From positions 1 through 17,126 of the forward strand of contig CAXUHK010000088.1 of assembly GCA_964250775.1 (NCBI GenBank): a stretch of 17,126 bases of DNA, given 5' to 3'. The position numbers were made by a program, and so were the translations under genes. The DNA comes from CAVRQM01 sp964250775 (GTDB lineage Bacteria; Pseudomonadota; Alphaproteobacteria; Acetobacterales; Acetobacteraceae). A model generated the notes under the pieces. It had not been told where the DNA came from and did no database searches. It saw nothing but the letters and a program-made list of their open reading frames with translations. Of this stretch, positions 8,296-15,685 are shown one piece after another (position 1 is the stretch's first letter; each line of letters opens with the position of its first letter).

Positions 8296-10187
8296 GCGGC
8301 GATCCTTTCGCGAACCGATTGCCAGGCGGCGACCAAGCGGGAGAACCGCTCCGCCATGGCACTCACCGCCTGCGCGTCATCGATACGACCGGCCAGCCAG
8401 TCCTGCGCCGGCTGCGCGAAGATGGTGCGCCCGACCGCGAAGCCGCGCACCAGCGGTTCGTTCGCGGCCAGGGCGAAGCCGCGCGCGAGGTCGTCGGCCG
8501 GCGCTTCCAGGCCGAGCATGACGACGCCGCGGCAGAACGGGTCGCCGGCGCGCACCGCGTCGCCGATCTCGGCCCAGGCGGCGGCGGTCGATTGCGGCTC
8601 CAGCTTCCACCAGTCGGGCTTGATGCCCAGCGCATAGAGCCGGGTCAGCACCCGCGCCACGGTGTCGTCGGCGAGCGTGCCGTGCTTGCCGGCGATGATC
8701 TCTACCAGCAGCTCGCGCCCGACCGTGCGGGTCGCGTCGAACAGCCGCAGCAGCTCGCGCTCCTGGCGCAGCCGCAGCTCCTCAGGATCGTTGGGATGAT
8801 AGAAGCACAGGCATTTCACGACCTGCGTCACCGGCCACTCGACCAGGTGCGCGCCGAGGCTGTCGGTGACGTCGAACTCCAGCGGGCGGCTGCCCGGCCG
8901 CTCGACCGGGCGGGCGATCCACAAACCCTCGGCCACGAACAGCGCCTCGCGGCCATAGGTGCCGTCGAGCAACATGCCGAAGCCGGGGCGGCCGGCGGCG
9001 ACCCTCTGCGTCGCCGTGACGGCCAGCAGCTTGAACGCCGCGATGCGCTCCGGAGCCGCCCCTATTTCCTCGAACTGCGCCCGGTGATCGATCGCCAGCG
9101 CCATCACCGTGTCGGCAGCGGGCCGGCGCGTGGTCGCCCAATGCACGTGGTTCAGCGCAACGTCCTTGCGCAGCGCCCGCTCGCGGCTGCCGTGCTCAAG
9201 GAAGTGTTGCAGCTCGGTCCAGGTCGGGCTTTCCGGCGAGCACAGCAGGCGCGAGACGGCGAACGCGCCGCAGGCGTTGGCCCACTTGGCGCAGGTTTCG
9301 AGTGGTTCACGCCGAAGCCAGCCGCGCAGGAAGCCGGACATGAAGGCGTCACCGGCGCCCAGCACGTTGTACACCTCGACCGGGAAGCCGGGGCCGCGAA
9401 TGCCGTCGTCCAGCGCGTCGGGGATGGCGCCGGGGAACGCCACGCAGCCCATCGGGCCGCGCTTGCAGACGATGGTGGCGGCCGAGACGGCGCGGATCGC
9501 CCGGATGGCCGCCAGCGTGTCCTCCGAGCCGCCGGCGATGTGCAGCTCCTCCTCGGTGCCGACGACCAGGTCGCAGGCCGGCAGCACCGGAGCCAGCAAC
9601 CGCGTCACCGCATCGGCGCGGACGTAACGGCTCTCGCCGGCGCCATGGCCCGCGAGGCCCCAGAGGTTCGGCCGGTAGTCGACGTCGAACACCACCCGGG
9701 CGCCGTTCTGCTTCGCCAGCGCGATTGCGCGGTGCTGCGCCGCCGCCGCCGCCGGGCGGGCGAAGTGCGTGCCCGTGACCAGCACCGCGCCGGCGCGGGC
9801 GACGAACGCCGGGTCGATGTCGCTCTCGTCCAGCGCCGCGTCGGCGCAGTTGTCGCGGTAGAAGATCAGCGGGAAGCTGTGCTCGTCGCGCACGCCCAAC
9901 AGCACCAGGGCCGTCAGCCGCGCGGGATCGGTGTGGACGCCTTCGGTCGCCACACCCTCCCGCGCCAACTGCTCGCGGATGAAGCGGCCCATGTGCTCGT
10001 CGCCGACGCGCGTGATGACGCCGGAGCGCAGGCCGAGCCGGGCGGTGCCGATCGCGATGTTGGTGGGGCAGCCGCCGACCGCCTTGGAGAAGCTGGCCAT
10101 GTCCTCCAGCCGCCCGCCGACCTGCTGGCCATACAGGTCGACCGACGAGCGCCCAATCGAGACGACATCGAGCCGGGCAGCGTCCAT
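8292..10187 (-). CDS. iolC: Bifunctional 5-dehydro-2-deoxygluconokinase / DUF2090 aldolase-type fusion
   Basis: This 631-residue two-domain protein is the first gene of the iol operon. Residues 1 to about 330 form a PfkB/ribokinase-fold kinase: VGGCPTNIAIGTARLG (37-52) near the substrate site, and VLGAGDAFMSGFLRG with the catalytic Asp280 in GAGD. It phosphorylates 2-deoxy-5-keto-D-gluconate. Residues about 340-631 match the DUF2090 domain seen fused to IolC in many proteobacteria and annotated as the 5-dehydro-2-deoxyphosphogluconate aldolase (IolJ role), with MALAIDHRAQFEEIG, AFKLLAV, EWPVTQVVKCLCFYHPND and GLEAPADDLARGF. The fusion would supply both phosphorylation and cleavage to dihydroxyacetone phosphate plus malonate semialdehyde. 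The start at 10187 has a GAGGA ribosome-binding site at 10195-10199, seven bases upstream. Confidence 0.95.
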   Translation of the reverse strand: MDAARLDVVSIGRSSVDLYGQQVGGRLEDMASFSKAVGGCPTNIAIGTARLGLRSGVITRVGDEHMGRFIREQLAREGVATEGVHTDPARLTALVLLGVRDEHSFPLIFYRDNCADAALDESDIDPAFVARAGAVLVTGTHFARPAAAAAQHRAIALAKQNGARVVFDVDYRPNLWGLAGHGAGESRYVRADAVTRLLAPVLPACDLVVGTEEELHIAGGSEDTLAAIRAIRAVSAATIVCKRGPMGCVAFPGAIPDALDDGIRGPGFPVEVYNVLGAGDAFMSGFLRGWLRREPLETCAKWANACGAFAVSRLLCSPESPTWTELQHFLEHGSRERALRKDVALNHVHWATTRRPAADTVMALAIDHRAQFEEIGAAPERIAAFKLLAVTATQRVAAGRPGFGMLLDGTYGREALFVAEGLWIARPVERPGSRPLEFDVTDSLGAHLVEWPVTQVVKCLCFYHPNDPEELRLRQERELLRLFDATRTVGRELLVEIIAGKHGTLADDTVARVLTRLYALGIKPDWWKLEPQSTAAAWAEIGDAVRAGDPFCRGVVMLGLEAPADDLARGFALAANEPLVRGFAVGRTIFAQPAQDWLAGRIDDAQAVSAMAERFSRLVAAWQSVRERIAA

Positions 10188-10194
10188 GGCGCAT

Positions 10195-10199
10195 TCCTC
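10195..10199 (-). promoter_or_regulatory. Ribosome binding site of iolC
   Basis: On the minus strand the sequence reads GAGGA seven bases before the iolC ATG. It fixes the start at 10187 and lies just outside the inner palindrome arm, so a hairpin or bound repressor over 10201-10247 would leave it only partly accessible. Confidence 0.6.
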
Positions 10200-10218
10200 A
10201 TGACGGCTTGTTGGAGCG

Positions 10219-10248
10219 AATAGAGCATACGCTCCATCAAGCCGTCAA
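10219..10248 (-). promoter_or_regulatory. Candidate sigma70 promoter of the iol operon
   Basis: On the minus strand a -35-like TTGACG (10243-10248) is followed after 18 bases by a -10-like TCTATT (10219-10224). This gives 5/6 and 4/6 matches to consensus. Transcription would start near 10211-10213, leaving a leader of about 25 bases before iolC. The -35 lies in one palindrome arm and the -10 in its centre, so a protein bound to the palindrome should block RNA polymerase. It is the only gap upstream of the eight overlapping genes, which supports the assignment. Confidence 0.5.
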
Positions 10249-10258
10249 ATGGAATGCC

Positions 10259-12100
10259 TTATCCAACACCGGTCAGCAGCCGTTCCACCCGGCGCGCGAA
10301 CGCCGCAGGATCCTTCGGTGGCTCGCCGTCCTGCACCCGCGCGAGGTCGAGCAGCATCCCGGCCTGCTCGGTCACGTCACCAGCCGCAGCGACCTGCGCA
10401 CGCAGCGTCGCCATCAGCGGGTGGCGCGGGTTGATCTCCAGCACCGGGGCCGCCTCGAAGCCGCCACGGCCGGAGCGCTTCAGCAGCCGCTGCATCTGCA
10501 GGTCCGGGCCGCTGCCGGCTGCCAGCACCACGGCGCTGTCGACCAGCCGGTCGGTCGCGCGCACGTCCGAGACCGCCTCGCCCAGCGCCGCCTTCAGCGC
10601 CGCGATCAGCTCGGCGGCGTCGGGCGCCTCGCCCTCGGGCGCGCCCTCGGCGGCGATCTTCGACAGGTCCTCGGCGCCCTGCGTGACGCTGCGCAGCTTC
10701 TTGCCCTCGAACGCGTCGAGCCGCTCCGGCCAGAAGCTGTCGATCGGGTCGTCCAGCAGCAGCACCTCGACGCCGCGCGCGCGGAAACCTTCGAGCTGCG
10801 CCGAGCGGCCCAGCGCGTCGGCGTTCTCGCCGGCCAGGAAATAGATCGCCTCCTGCCCTTCCTTCATCCGCGCCAGGTATTCGGGCAGCGAGGTCAGCCC
10901 CTCGACGGCGGACGAGCGCATCCGCAGCAGCGGCCCGAGTTCGGTGCGGTGCTCGCCGTCCTCCCAGACGCCCTCCTTCAGCACCGCGCCGAAATTGGTC
11001 CAGAACGTCTTATAACGCTCCGCATCCTTGGCGGCGGCCTTAAGCTCGGTCAGCACGCGGTTGGTGACGGCCTTGCGGATGCGCGCCAGCACCGGCGTCG
11101 TCTGCAGCATCTCGCGGCTGACGTTGAGCGGCAGGTCCTCGGTGTCCACGACGCCCTGGACGAAGCGCAGCCAGGGCGGCAGCAAGTTGGCGTCGTCGGT
11201 GATGAACATGCGCCGCACGTGCAGCCGCACCTTGGACACCCGCTCGTCCTCGACCGGCATGAACGGCTTGCTGTCGGGGATGAACAGCAGCGCCGAGAAC
11301 TCCATCGCGCCCTCGGCGCGCCAGTGCAGCGTCGCCCACGGCTTGCCGAAGAAGTTGCCCAAATGGCGGTAGAAGCCTTCGTAGTCCTCCTCGCTGACCT
11401 CGCTCTTGCTCTTGCGCCACAGCGCGGTGCCCTCGTTGGCGGCCTCGTCCTTGCCGTCGCGGGCGATGGTGATCGGCAGCGTGATGTGGTCGGCCCACTT
11501 GCGCACCACCGTCTCGATCCGGGCCGGCTCCAGGTACTCGGAGGCGTCGGCCTTCATGTGCAGCACGATGGTGGTGCCGGCCGCCTCGCGCGTGGCGGGC
11601 GCCATGGTGAACTCGCCCCGGCCCTCGCTGGCCCAGGTCCAGGCTTCGTCCGCGCCGGCCTTGCGCGACGTGACCTCGACCCGGTCCGCCACCATGAAGG
11701 CGGCATAGAAGCCGACGCCGAACTGGCCGATCAGGCTCGGGCGGTCCTCGGGCTTGGCGGCGTCCAGCGTCTGGCCAAACGCGCGGGTGCCGGAGCGGGC
11801 GATGGTGCCGAGGTTCTGCACCATCTCGTCGTGGCTCATGCCGATGCCGTCGTCGAGGATGCCGAGCGTGCGCGCGGCGGCGTCCGGCAGGATGCGCACC
11901 TTGGCGTCGGCCGGCAACGCCAGCGCCGCATGGGTCAGGCTCTCGAAGCGGCGGCGGTCGGTCGCGTCGGCGGCGTTGGCGACCAGCTCGCGCAGGAAGA
12001 TTTCGCGCTCGGAGTAGAGCGAGTGCACCACGAGGTCGAGCAGCCGTCCCACCTCGGCGCCGAAATCGTGCTTCTCGACCGGCTGCGTCGTCTCCGACAT
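10259..12100 (-). CDS. htpG: Molecular chaperone HtpG (Hsp90)
   Basis: The 613-residue cytoplasmic Hsp90 homologue is an ATP-dependent dimeric chaperone that remodels client proteins, often with DnaK. The N-terminal GHKL ATPase carries LRELVANAADATDRRRF (36-52; Glu38 and Asn42 are the catalytic and Mg-binding positions), DDGIGM (83-88), NLGTIARSGTRAF and IGQFGVGFYAAF. The middle domain contains VRRMFITDDANLLPPWLRFV and DLPLNVSREMLQ with the conserved arginine. The C-terminal dimerisation region ends in a short tail without MEEVD, as in bacteria. Length is typical (about 620). The ATG at 12100 follows an AGGAG ribosome-binding site (12106-12110) with five bases between. The gene is monocistronic or reads into the iol region two bases before the palindrome; it is divergent from the helicase gene. 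Confidence 0.97.
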   Translation of the reverse strand: MSETTQPVEKHDFGAEVGRLLDLVVHSLYSEREIFLRELVANAADATDRRRFESLTHAALALPADAKVRILPDAAARTLGILDDGIGMSHDEMVQNLGTIARSGTRAFGQTLDAAKPEDRPSLIGQFGVGFYAAFMVADRVEVTSRKAGADEAWTWASEGRGEFTMAPATREAAGTTIVLHMKADASEYLEPARIETVVRKWADHITLPITIARDGKDEAANEGTALWRKSKSEVSEEDYEGFYRHLGNFFGKPWATLHWRAEGAMEFSALLFIPDSKPFMPVEDERVSKVRLHVRRMFITDDANLLPPWLRFVQGVVDTEDLPLNVSREMLQTTPVLARIRKAVTNRVLTELKAAAKDAERYKTFWTNFGAVLKEGVWEDGEHRTELGPLLRMRSSAVEGLTSLPEYLARMKEGQEAIYFLAGENADALGRSAQLEGFRARGVEVLLLDDPIDSFWPERLDAFEGKKLRSVTQGAEDLSKIAAEGAPEGEAPDAAELIAALKAALGEAVSDVRATDRLVDSAVVLAAGSGPDLQMQRLLKRSGRGGFEAAPVLEINPRHPLMATLRAQVAAAGDVTEQAGMLLDLARVQDGEPPKDPAAFARRVERLLTGVG

Positions 12101-12130
12101 GTTAACTCCTGTTTATGCGGCTGCGGCGCG

Positions 12131-12159
12131 ATATGCGCCGGGAGCCGAGATGATTCAAT
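12131..12159 (-). promoter_or_regulatory. Candidate sigma32 (RpoH) promoter of htpG
   Basis: On the minus strand ATTGAA (12154-12159) is followed 15 bases later by GCGCATAT (12131-12138), resembling the heat-shock consensus CTTGAA...CCCCATNT (5/6 and 6/8). The -10 element ends about 30 bases before the htpG ATG. A perfect 6-bp inverted repeat CGGCGC/GCGCCG with a five-base loop (12124-12140) overlaps the -10. Family knowledge supports heat-shock control of htpG; the match itself is modest. Confidence 0.35.
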
Positions 12160-12221
12160 GACGTGGGCGGCGACTCGCCACGGCCCTTGCGTTCGCGCCG
12201 TGCAGGCCCAAACATCACGTC

Positions 12222-14738
12222 ATGACGGAGTTCGCCCCCCGCGTGCGGGCCGTGCTTGGCCCGACCAACACGGGAAAGACGCATCTGGCGATCGAGCGCA
12301 TGTTGGCGCACTCGTCCGGCATCATCGGCTTCCCGTTGCGCCTGCTGGCGCGCGAGAACTACGACCGCATGGTGCTGCGCAAGGGCGTGCGCAACGTGGC
12401 GCTCATCACCGGCGAGGAGAAGATCCTGCCGCCCGAGGCGCGCTGGTTCTCCTGCACGGTGGAGGCGATGCCGCTCGACCGGCAGGCCGAGTTCGTGGCG
12501 GTGGACGAAATCCAGCTCTGCGCCGATCCCGACCGCGGCCACGTGTTCACCGACCGGCTGTTGCACGCCCGCGGCATGGTCGAGACCATGTTCCTGGGCG
12601 CCGAGACGATCCGCCCGCTGCTGCATTTGCTGGTGCCGCAGGCGCATATCGAGACCCGGCCGCGCCTGAGCCAGCTCAGCTACGCCGGCCCGTCGAAGCT
12701 GACCCGGCTGCCACCGCGCAGCGCCGTGGTGGCGTTCAGCGCCGGCGAAGTGTACGCCATCGCCGAGCTGATCCGCAGGCGGCGCGGCGGCTGCGCCGTG
12801 GTCATGGGCCGGCTGTCGCCGCGCACCCGCAACGCCCAGGTGGCGCTGTACCAGGAGAAGGAGGTCGACTTCCTGGTGGCGACCGATGCCATCGGAATGG
12901 GCCTCAACATGGACGTGGACCACGTCGCCTTCGCCCGCATGTTCAAGTTCGACGGCCACCGCCCCCGGCCGCTGAACGCGCCCGAGGTGGCGCAGATCGC
13001 CGGCCGCGCCGGGCGCGGGATGCGCGACGGCACGTTCGGCACCACCGGCGAGTGCCCGCCGCTCGACGACGACCTCGTACACGCGGTCGAGAACCACTAT
13101 TTCGAGCCGCTGGCGCAGCTCGCGTGGCGTAACTCGCAACTCGATTTCGGCCATGTCGACCTGCTGCTGGGCTCGCTCACCATGCCGCCGCCGCGACCGG
13201 GACTGGTGCGCGGCAACGACGCCACCGACCTCGAAACCCTGTCGGCGCTGGCGCGCGAGCCCGACATCCGCGACATGGCGACCGGGCGCAAGCGGGTCCG
13301 GCTGCTGTGGGACGCCTGCCAGATCCCCGACTTCCGCAAGCTCGCGGACGAAAGCCACGTGCGGCTGTGCGCCCGCGTGTTCGGCCACGTGGTGCGCGAC
13401 GGCGGCCTGCCGGCGGACTGGATCGCGGGCCAGATCGCCGGCCTGGCGCGCGCCGACGGCGACATCGACACGCTGATGCAGCGGTTGTCGGGGATGCGCA
13501 CCTGGAGCTACATCGCGGCCCGCGCCGACTGGCTGCGCGACGCCGCGCACTGGCAGGCGCGCGCCCGCGAGGTCGAGGACCTGCTGTCCGACGCGCTGCA
13601 CGAGCGCCTGACCACCCGCTTCGTCGACCGCCGCGCCGCCCACTTGCTGCGCCGGCTGGAGGCGGGCGAGGCCGAGGAGCTGTTCAGCGCCGTGACCCGG
13701 CGCGGCGAGGTGGTGGTCGAGGGCCATCCGGTCGGCCACATCGAGGGTTTCGGCTTCGCGCCCGACCCGCTCTCGGTCGGCGACGAGCGGCGCATGGTGC
13801 TGCGCGCCGCCCGCCGCGCGCTGCGCGAGGAGATGCCGCGCCGGGTCGACGCGTTGGAGGCGGCGCCCGACACGGCGCTGGCTTGGCTGCCGAGCCAGCG
13901 CATCGCCTGGGACGGGGCCGCCATCGCGCGGCTGCGGCCCGGGGCCACCGCGCTGCGCCCGGCGGTCGAGGTGCTCGACAGCGAGTTCCTCGACGGCCGC
14001 TCGCGTGAGCGGGTACGGATCCGGCTGCAAGCGTTCGTCGACCGCCATGTGCGCGAGGTGCTGGCGCCGCTGTTCGCCGCCATCGTCGCGGCCGCGCATG
14101 ACAGCGCGCTGCGCGGCCGGCTGCACCGGCTGGAGGAGGGCCTAGGCGTGGCGCCGCTGGCCGACGACGGATCGGTCGCAGGCGCGGAGCGTGGCCGGCT
14201 CAAGGCGATCGGGGTCCGCGCCGGGCGCCGCGCGATGTTCCTGCCGGCGCTGCTGAAGCCACGCCCGGCACGGCTGCGCGCGATGCTGTGGGCGCTGTGC
14301 CACGGCGTCCCGCTGCCCGAGTTGCCGGGTCCGGGCCAGGTCTCGGTGCCGCCCGACCCCGGTTGGCCGGACGGCTTCGCCGCCGCGATGGGCTGGGTCA
14401 CGGCCGGCCCGGTGCTGCTGCGCCTCGACGTCGCCGAACGGGTAGCGGCGGAACTGGCCTGGGCCAGCCGGTACGGCCGTCGGCCGGCGGCGGCGGTGCC
14501 GATGCCGCTCGACCTCGCCTCGCGCCTGTCGGTGAAGGCGGAGGCGCTGCCGGCGGTGCTGCGCGGGCTGGGGGTGCGGCTGCTGCCGGCCGAGACGCTC
14601 GATCCGGCGCAGTTCGGCCCCCCGGCGCCGCCGATGGTGGCGGCGCTGCGCCCGCGCCGTCCGACGGCGGAGCCGGCGCCCCGCCCGGCGCCGCGTCGCG
14701 ACAGCCCGTTCGCCGCACTGGCCACGCTTCGTCTTTGA
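12222..14738 (+). CDS. Suv3-like superfamily II DEAD/DEAH-type RNA helicase
   Basis: The 838-residue protein resembles the mitochondrial SUV3 helicase and its alphaproteobacterial relatives. Walker A is GPTNTGKT (13-20), which is characteristic of Suv3, motif II is DEIQ (95-98) and motif III lies near FLGAETIRPL. The second RecA domain holds MGRLSPRTRNAQVALYQ, ATDAIGMGLNMDVDHV and the motif VI arginine finger QIAGRAGRG (about 257-265). The following 550 residues hold the helical Suv3 C-domain and a long alpha-rich region ending in a proline/arginine-rich tail (about 805-825). A role in ATP-driven RNA unwinding, perhaps with 3'-5' exoribonucleases, is inferred from SUV3. No good ribosome-binding site is seen before ATG 12222. 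The downstream S4 gene starts about 12 bases after the stop, so they are likely co-transcribed. Confidence 0.88.
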   Translation: MTEFAPRVRAVLGPTNTGKTHLAIERMLAHSSGIIGFPLRLLARENYDRMVLRKGVRNVALITGEEKILPPEARWFSCTVEAMPLDRQAEFVAVDEIQLCADPDRGHVFTDRLLHARGMVETMFLGAETIRPLLHLLVPQAHIETRPRLSQLSYAGPSKLTRLPPRSAVVAFSAGEVYAIAELIRRRRGGCAVVMGRLSPRTRNAQVALYQEKEVDFLVATDAIGMGLNMDVDHVAFARMFKFDGHRPRPLNAPEVAQIAGRAGRGMRDGTFGTTGECPPLDDDLVHAVENHYFEPLAQLAWRNSQLDFGHVDLLLGSLTMPPPRPGLVRGNDATDLETLSALAREPDIRDMATGRKRVRLLWDACQIPDFRKLADESHVRLCARVFGHVVRDGGLPADWIAGQIAGLARADGDIDTLMQRLSGMRTWSYIAARADWLRDAAHWQARAREVEDLLSDALHERLTTRFVDRRAAHLLRRLEAGEAEELFSAVTRRGEVVVEGHPVGHIEGFGFAPDPLSVGDERRMVLRAARRALREEMPRRVDALEAAPDTALAWLPSQRIAWDGAAIARLRPGATALRPAVEVLDSEFLDGRSRERVRIRLQAFVDRHVREVLAPLFAAIVAAAHDSALRGRLHRLEEGLGVAPLADDGSVAGAERGRLKAIGVRAGRRAMFLPALLKPRPARLRAMLWALCHGVPLPELPGPGQVSVPPDPGWPDGFAAAMGWVTAGPVLLRLDVAERVAAELAWASRYGRRPAAAVPMPLDLASRLSVKAEALPAVLRGLGVRLLPAETLDPAQFGPPAPPMVAALRPRRPTAEPAPRPAPRRDSPFAALATLRL

Positions 14739-14740
14739 GC

Positions 14741-14744
14741 GGAG
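14741..14744 (+). promoter_or_regulatory. Ribosome binding site that fixes the TTG start of the S4 gene
   Basis: GGAG lies five bases before TTG 14750-14752, just after the helicase stop. It favours this rare start over the upstream TTG at 14735. Confidence 0.5.
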
Positions 14745-14749
14745 CGTCC

Positions 14750-15031
14750 TTGAGCGACGCCGAGGACCAGGCCTGGCAACGGCTGGACAAATGGCTGTGG
14801 CACGCGCGCTTCCTGCGTCATCGCGCCGACTGCACCCGCCTGGTGCAACAGGGTTTGGTGCGGATCAACCGGCAGCCTACCGAGAAGCCGCACGCCAGGC
14901 TGCGTCCAGGCGACGTGGTGACATTGCCGTTGCGCGACGCCGTGCGGGTCATCGAGGTGCTGCGCCTGGCCGAGCGCCGCGGCCCGGCAACCGAGGCCGC
15001 GACGCTGTTCCGCGAGATCGCGGCGCCCTGA
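14750..15031 (+). CDS. S4-domain RNA-binding protein (HslR/Hsp15-like)
   Basis: The 93-residue protein carries one S4 RNA-binding domain: RLDKWLWHARFLRHRADCTR, then LVQQGLVRINRQPTEKPHAR, LRPGDVVTLPL and VRVIEVL. This is the Hsp15 (HslR) pattern; E. coli Hsp15 binds free 50S subunits carrying nascent chains. No ATG is available in frame near the domain. A TTG at 14750-14752 gives a sensible protein (LSDAEDQAWQRLDKW read with initiator Met) and follows GGAG at 14741-14744 with five bases between, so it is chosen. A second in-frame TTG at 14735 overlaps the helicase stop but lacks a ribosome-binding site. The gene follows the helicase directly and probably shares its transcript. A length of about 90 residues is normal for this short alphaproteobacterial form. 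Confidence 0.88.
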   Translation: MSDAEDQAWQRLDKWLWHARFLRHRADCTRLVQQGLVRINRQPTEKPHARLRPGDVVTLPLRDAVRVIEVLRLAERRGPATEAATLFREIAAP

Positions 15032-15043
15032 TCCCGGCCGCCC

Positions 15044-15072
15044 TTGCGGTATCGCGCGTTCGTCGGCATATC
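15044..15072 (+). promoter_or_regulatory. Weak sigma70-like promoter before fdxA
   Basis: TTGCGG (15044-15049) and CATATC (15067-15072) are separated by 17 bases in the gap between the S4 gene and fdxA. Each matches consensus at only about half of its positions. The spacing and location are plausible, but this could be chance. Confidence 0.2.
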
Positions 15073-15108
15073 CCGGTCCCATTCGCCAGAGCCGTTCAGG
15101 AGCGCCTG

Positions 15109-15441
15109 ATGACCTACGTGGTCACCGAAAGCTGTATCCGCTGCAAGTACATGGACTGCGTCGAGGTATGTCCGGTCGACTGCTTCTATGTCGGCGAGAA
15201 CATGCTGGTGATCCATCCGGACGAGTGCATCGACTGCGGCGTATGCGAGCCGGAATGCCCGGCCGAGGCGATCGTGCCCGACAGCGACGACCGCGCGGCG
15301 CCCTGGGCCGAGCGCAACCGCAGCTTCGCATTGTCCTGGCCCAACATCACCCGCAAGGGCGAGGCCCCGGCCGACGCCGACTCCTGGAAGGGCGTCGCCG
15401 ACAAGGAGAAGCTGTTCTCCTCGGAGCCCGGCACGCCGTAG
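15109..15441 (+). CDS. fdxA: 7Fe-8S ferredoxin FdxA
   Basis: The 110-residue ferredoxin is a small cytoplasmic electron carrier with one 3Fe-4S and one 4Fe-4S cluster. It starts MTYVVTESCIRCKYMDCVEV, followed by CPVDCFYVGENMLVIHPDEC and IDCGVCEPECPAEAI. The first cluster motif has a non-cysteine residue (K13 after Cys12) in the usual CxxCxxxC spacing region, and the second is the CxxCxxxCP set; together these resemble Azotobacter FdI/FdxA. The C-terminal extension of about 50 residues (WAERNRSFALSWPNITRKGE onward) is the conserved tail of this family. The ATG at 15109 has an AGGAG ribosome-binding site (15098-15102), and the length matches the family (about 110). It lies between the S4 gene and carD, an arrangement common in alphaproteobacteria. 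Confidence 0.95.
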   Translation: MTYVVTESCIRCKYMDCVEVCPVDCFYVGENMLVIHPDECIDCGVCEPECPAEAIVPDSDDRAAPWAERNRSFALSWPNITRKGEAPADADSWKGVADKEKLFSSEPGTP

Positions 15442-15462
15442 CGTTCCCTCCGGGTCACGCGT

Positions 15463-15502
15463 GGCCGCCATGCGCGTGGCTCGACCGGATGCCATGGCGG
15501 CC
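15463..15502 (+). terminator. Inverted repeat after fdxA, possible terminator
   Basis: GGCCGCCATG (15463-15472) and CATGGCGGCC (15493-15502) form a perfect 10-bp stem with a 20-base loop, starting 22 bases after the fdxA stop. No T-tract follows, so if it ends transcription it may need Rho or act as an RNA-stabilising 3' hairpin. Confidence 0.45.
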
Positions 15503-15556
15503 GGCGCCGTTGTCGGTGACGCGGGCGCGATTCTGTGTTAAGAAGCCAGCTTAGGC

Positions 15557-15589
15557 GGAGCGCTGTTCGCCGACGCGAACTGGCGCTCC
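15557..15589 (+). promoter_or_regulatory. Strong stem-loop upstream of carD (leader hairpin or terminator)
   Basis: GGAGCGC (15557-15563) pairs with GCGCTCC (15583-15589) and GTTCGC (15565-15570) pairs with GCGAAC (15575-15580), closing a CGAC tetraloop. Only a 1/2-base internal loop separates the two perfect stems (13 pairs in all). The first in-frame ATG of the carD frame (15590) directly follows the hairpin, so ribosome access there would be blocked; this favours the later start at 15686. No T-run follows. The element could be an fdxA terminator, a carD leader structure or a protein-binding site. Confidence 0.5.
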
Positions 15590-15685
15590 ATGGTTTCTGC
15601 AATGCCGCGGGTTCGGCTTGGCTGGCGATACCGGGTGCGAGCTCGCGTCGCGGGCGGCCCGGACGGCGGCGACGGGGTCACGGCA

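Larger units (their letters stand above)
10191..10257. repeat. 67-bp hyphenated palindrome, candidate operator of the iol operon
   Basis: The inner left arm TGACGGCTTGTTGGAGCG (10201-10218) pairs with CGCTCCATCAAGCCGTCA (10230-10247) with one mismatch in 18 around an 11-base centre. On the same axis, GCATTCC (10191-10197) pairs perfectly with GGAATGC (10251-10257) after a three-base mismatch. In all, 24 of 28 arm positions match. It fills nearly the whole gap between the htpG stop and the iolC ATG and covers the best promoter match. There is no following T-run on the minus strand, so an intrinsic terminator for htpG is less likely than an operator, though both roles are possible. Binding by the operon's own RpiR-type regulator is inferred. 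Confidence 0.85.

Noticed and set aside
10208..13132. A 974-codon plus-strand open frame across htpG and the helicase start
   Set aside because: It is antisense to htpG, rich in His/Arg/Gln with no domain, and typical of shadow frames in GC-rich DNA.
12102..14126. A 674-codon minus-strand frame opposite the helicase
   Set aside because: It is antisense to a helicase with intact motifs, and its composition is shadow-like.
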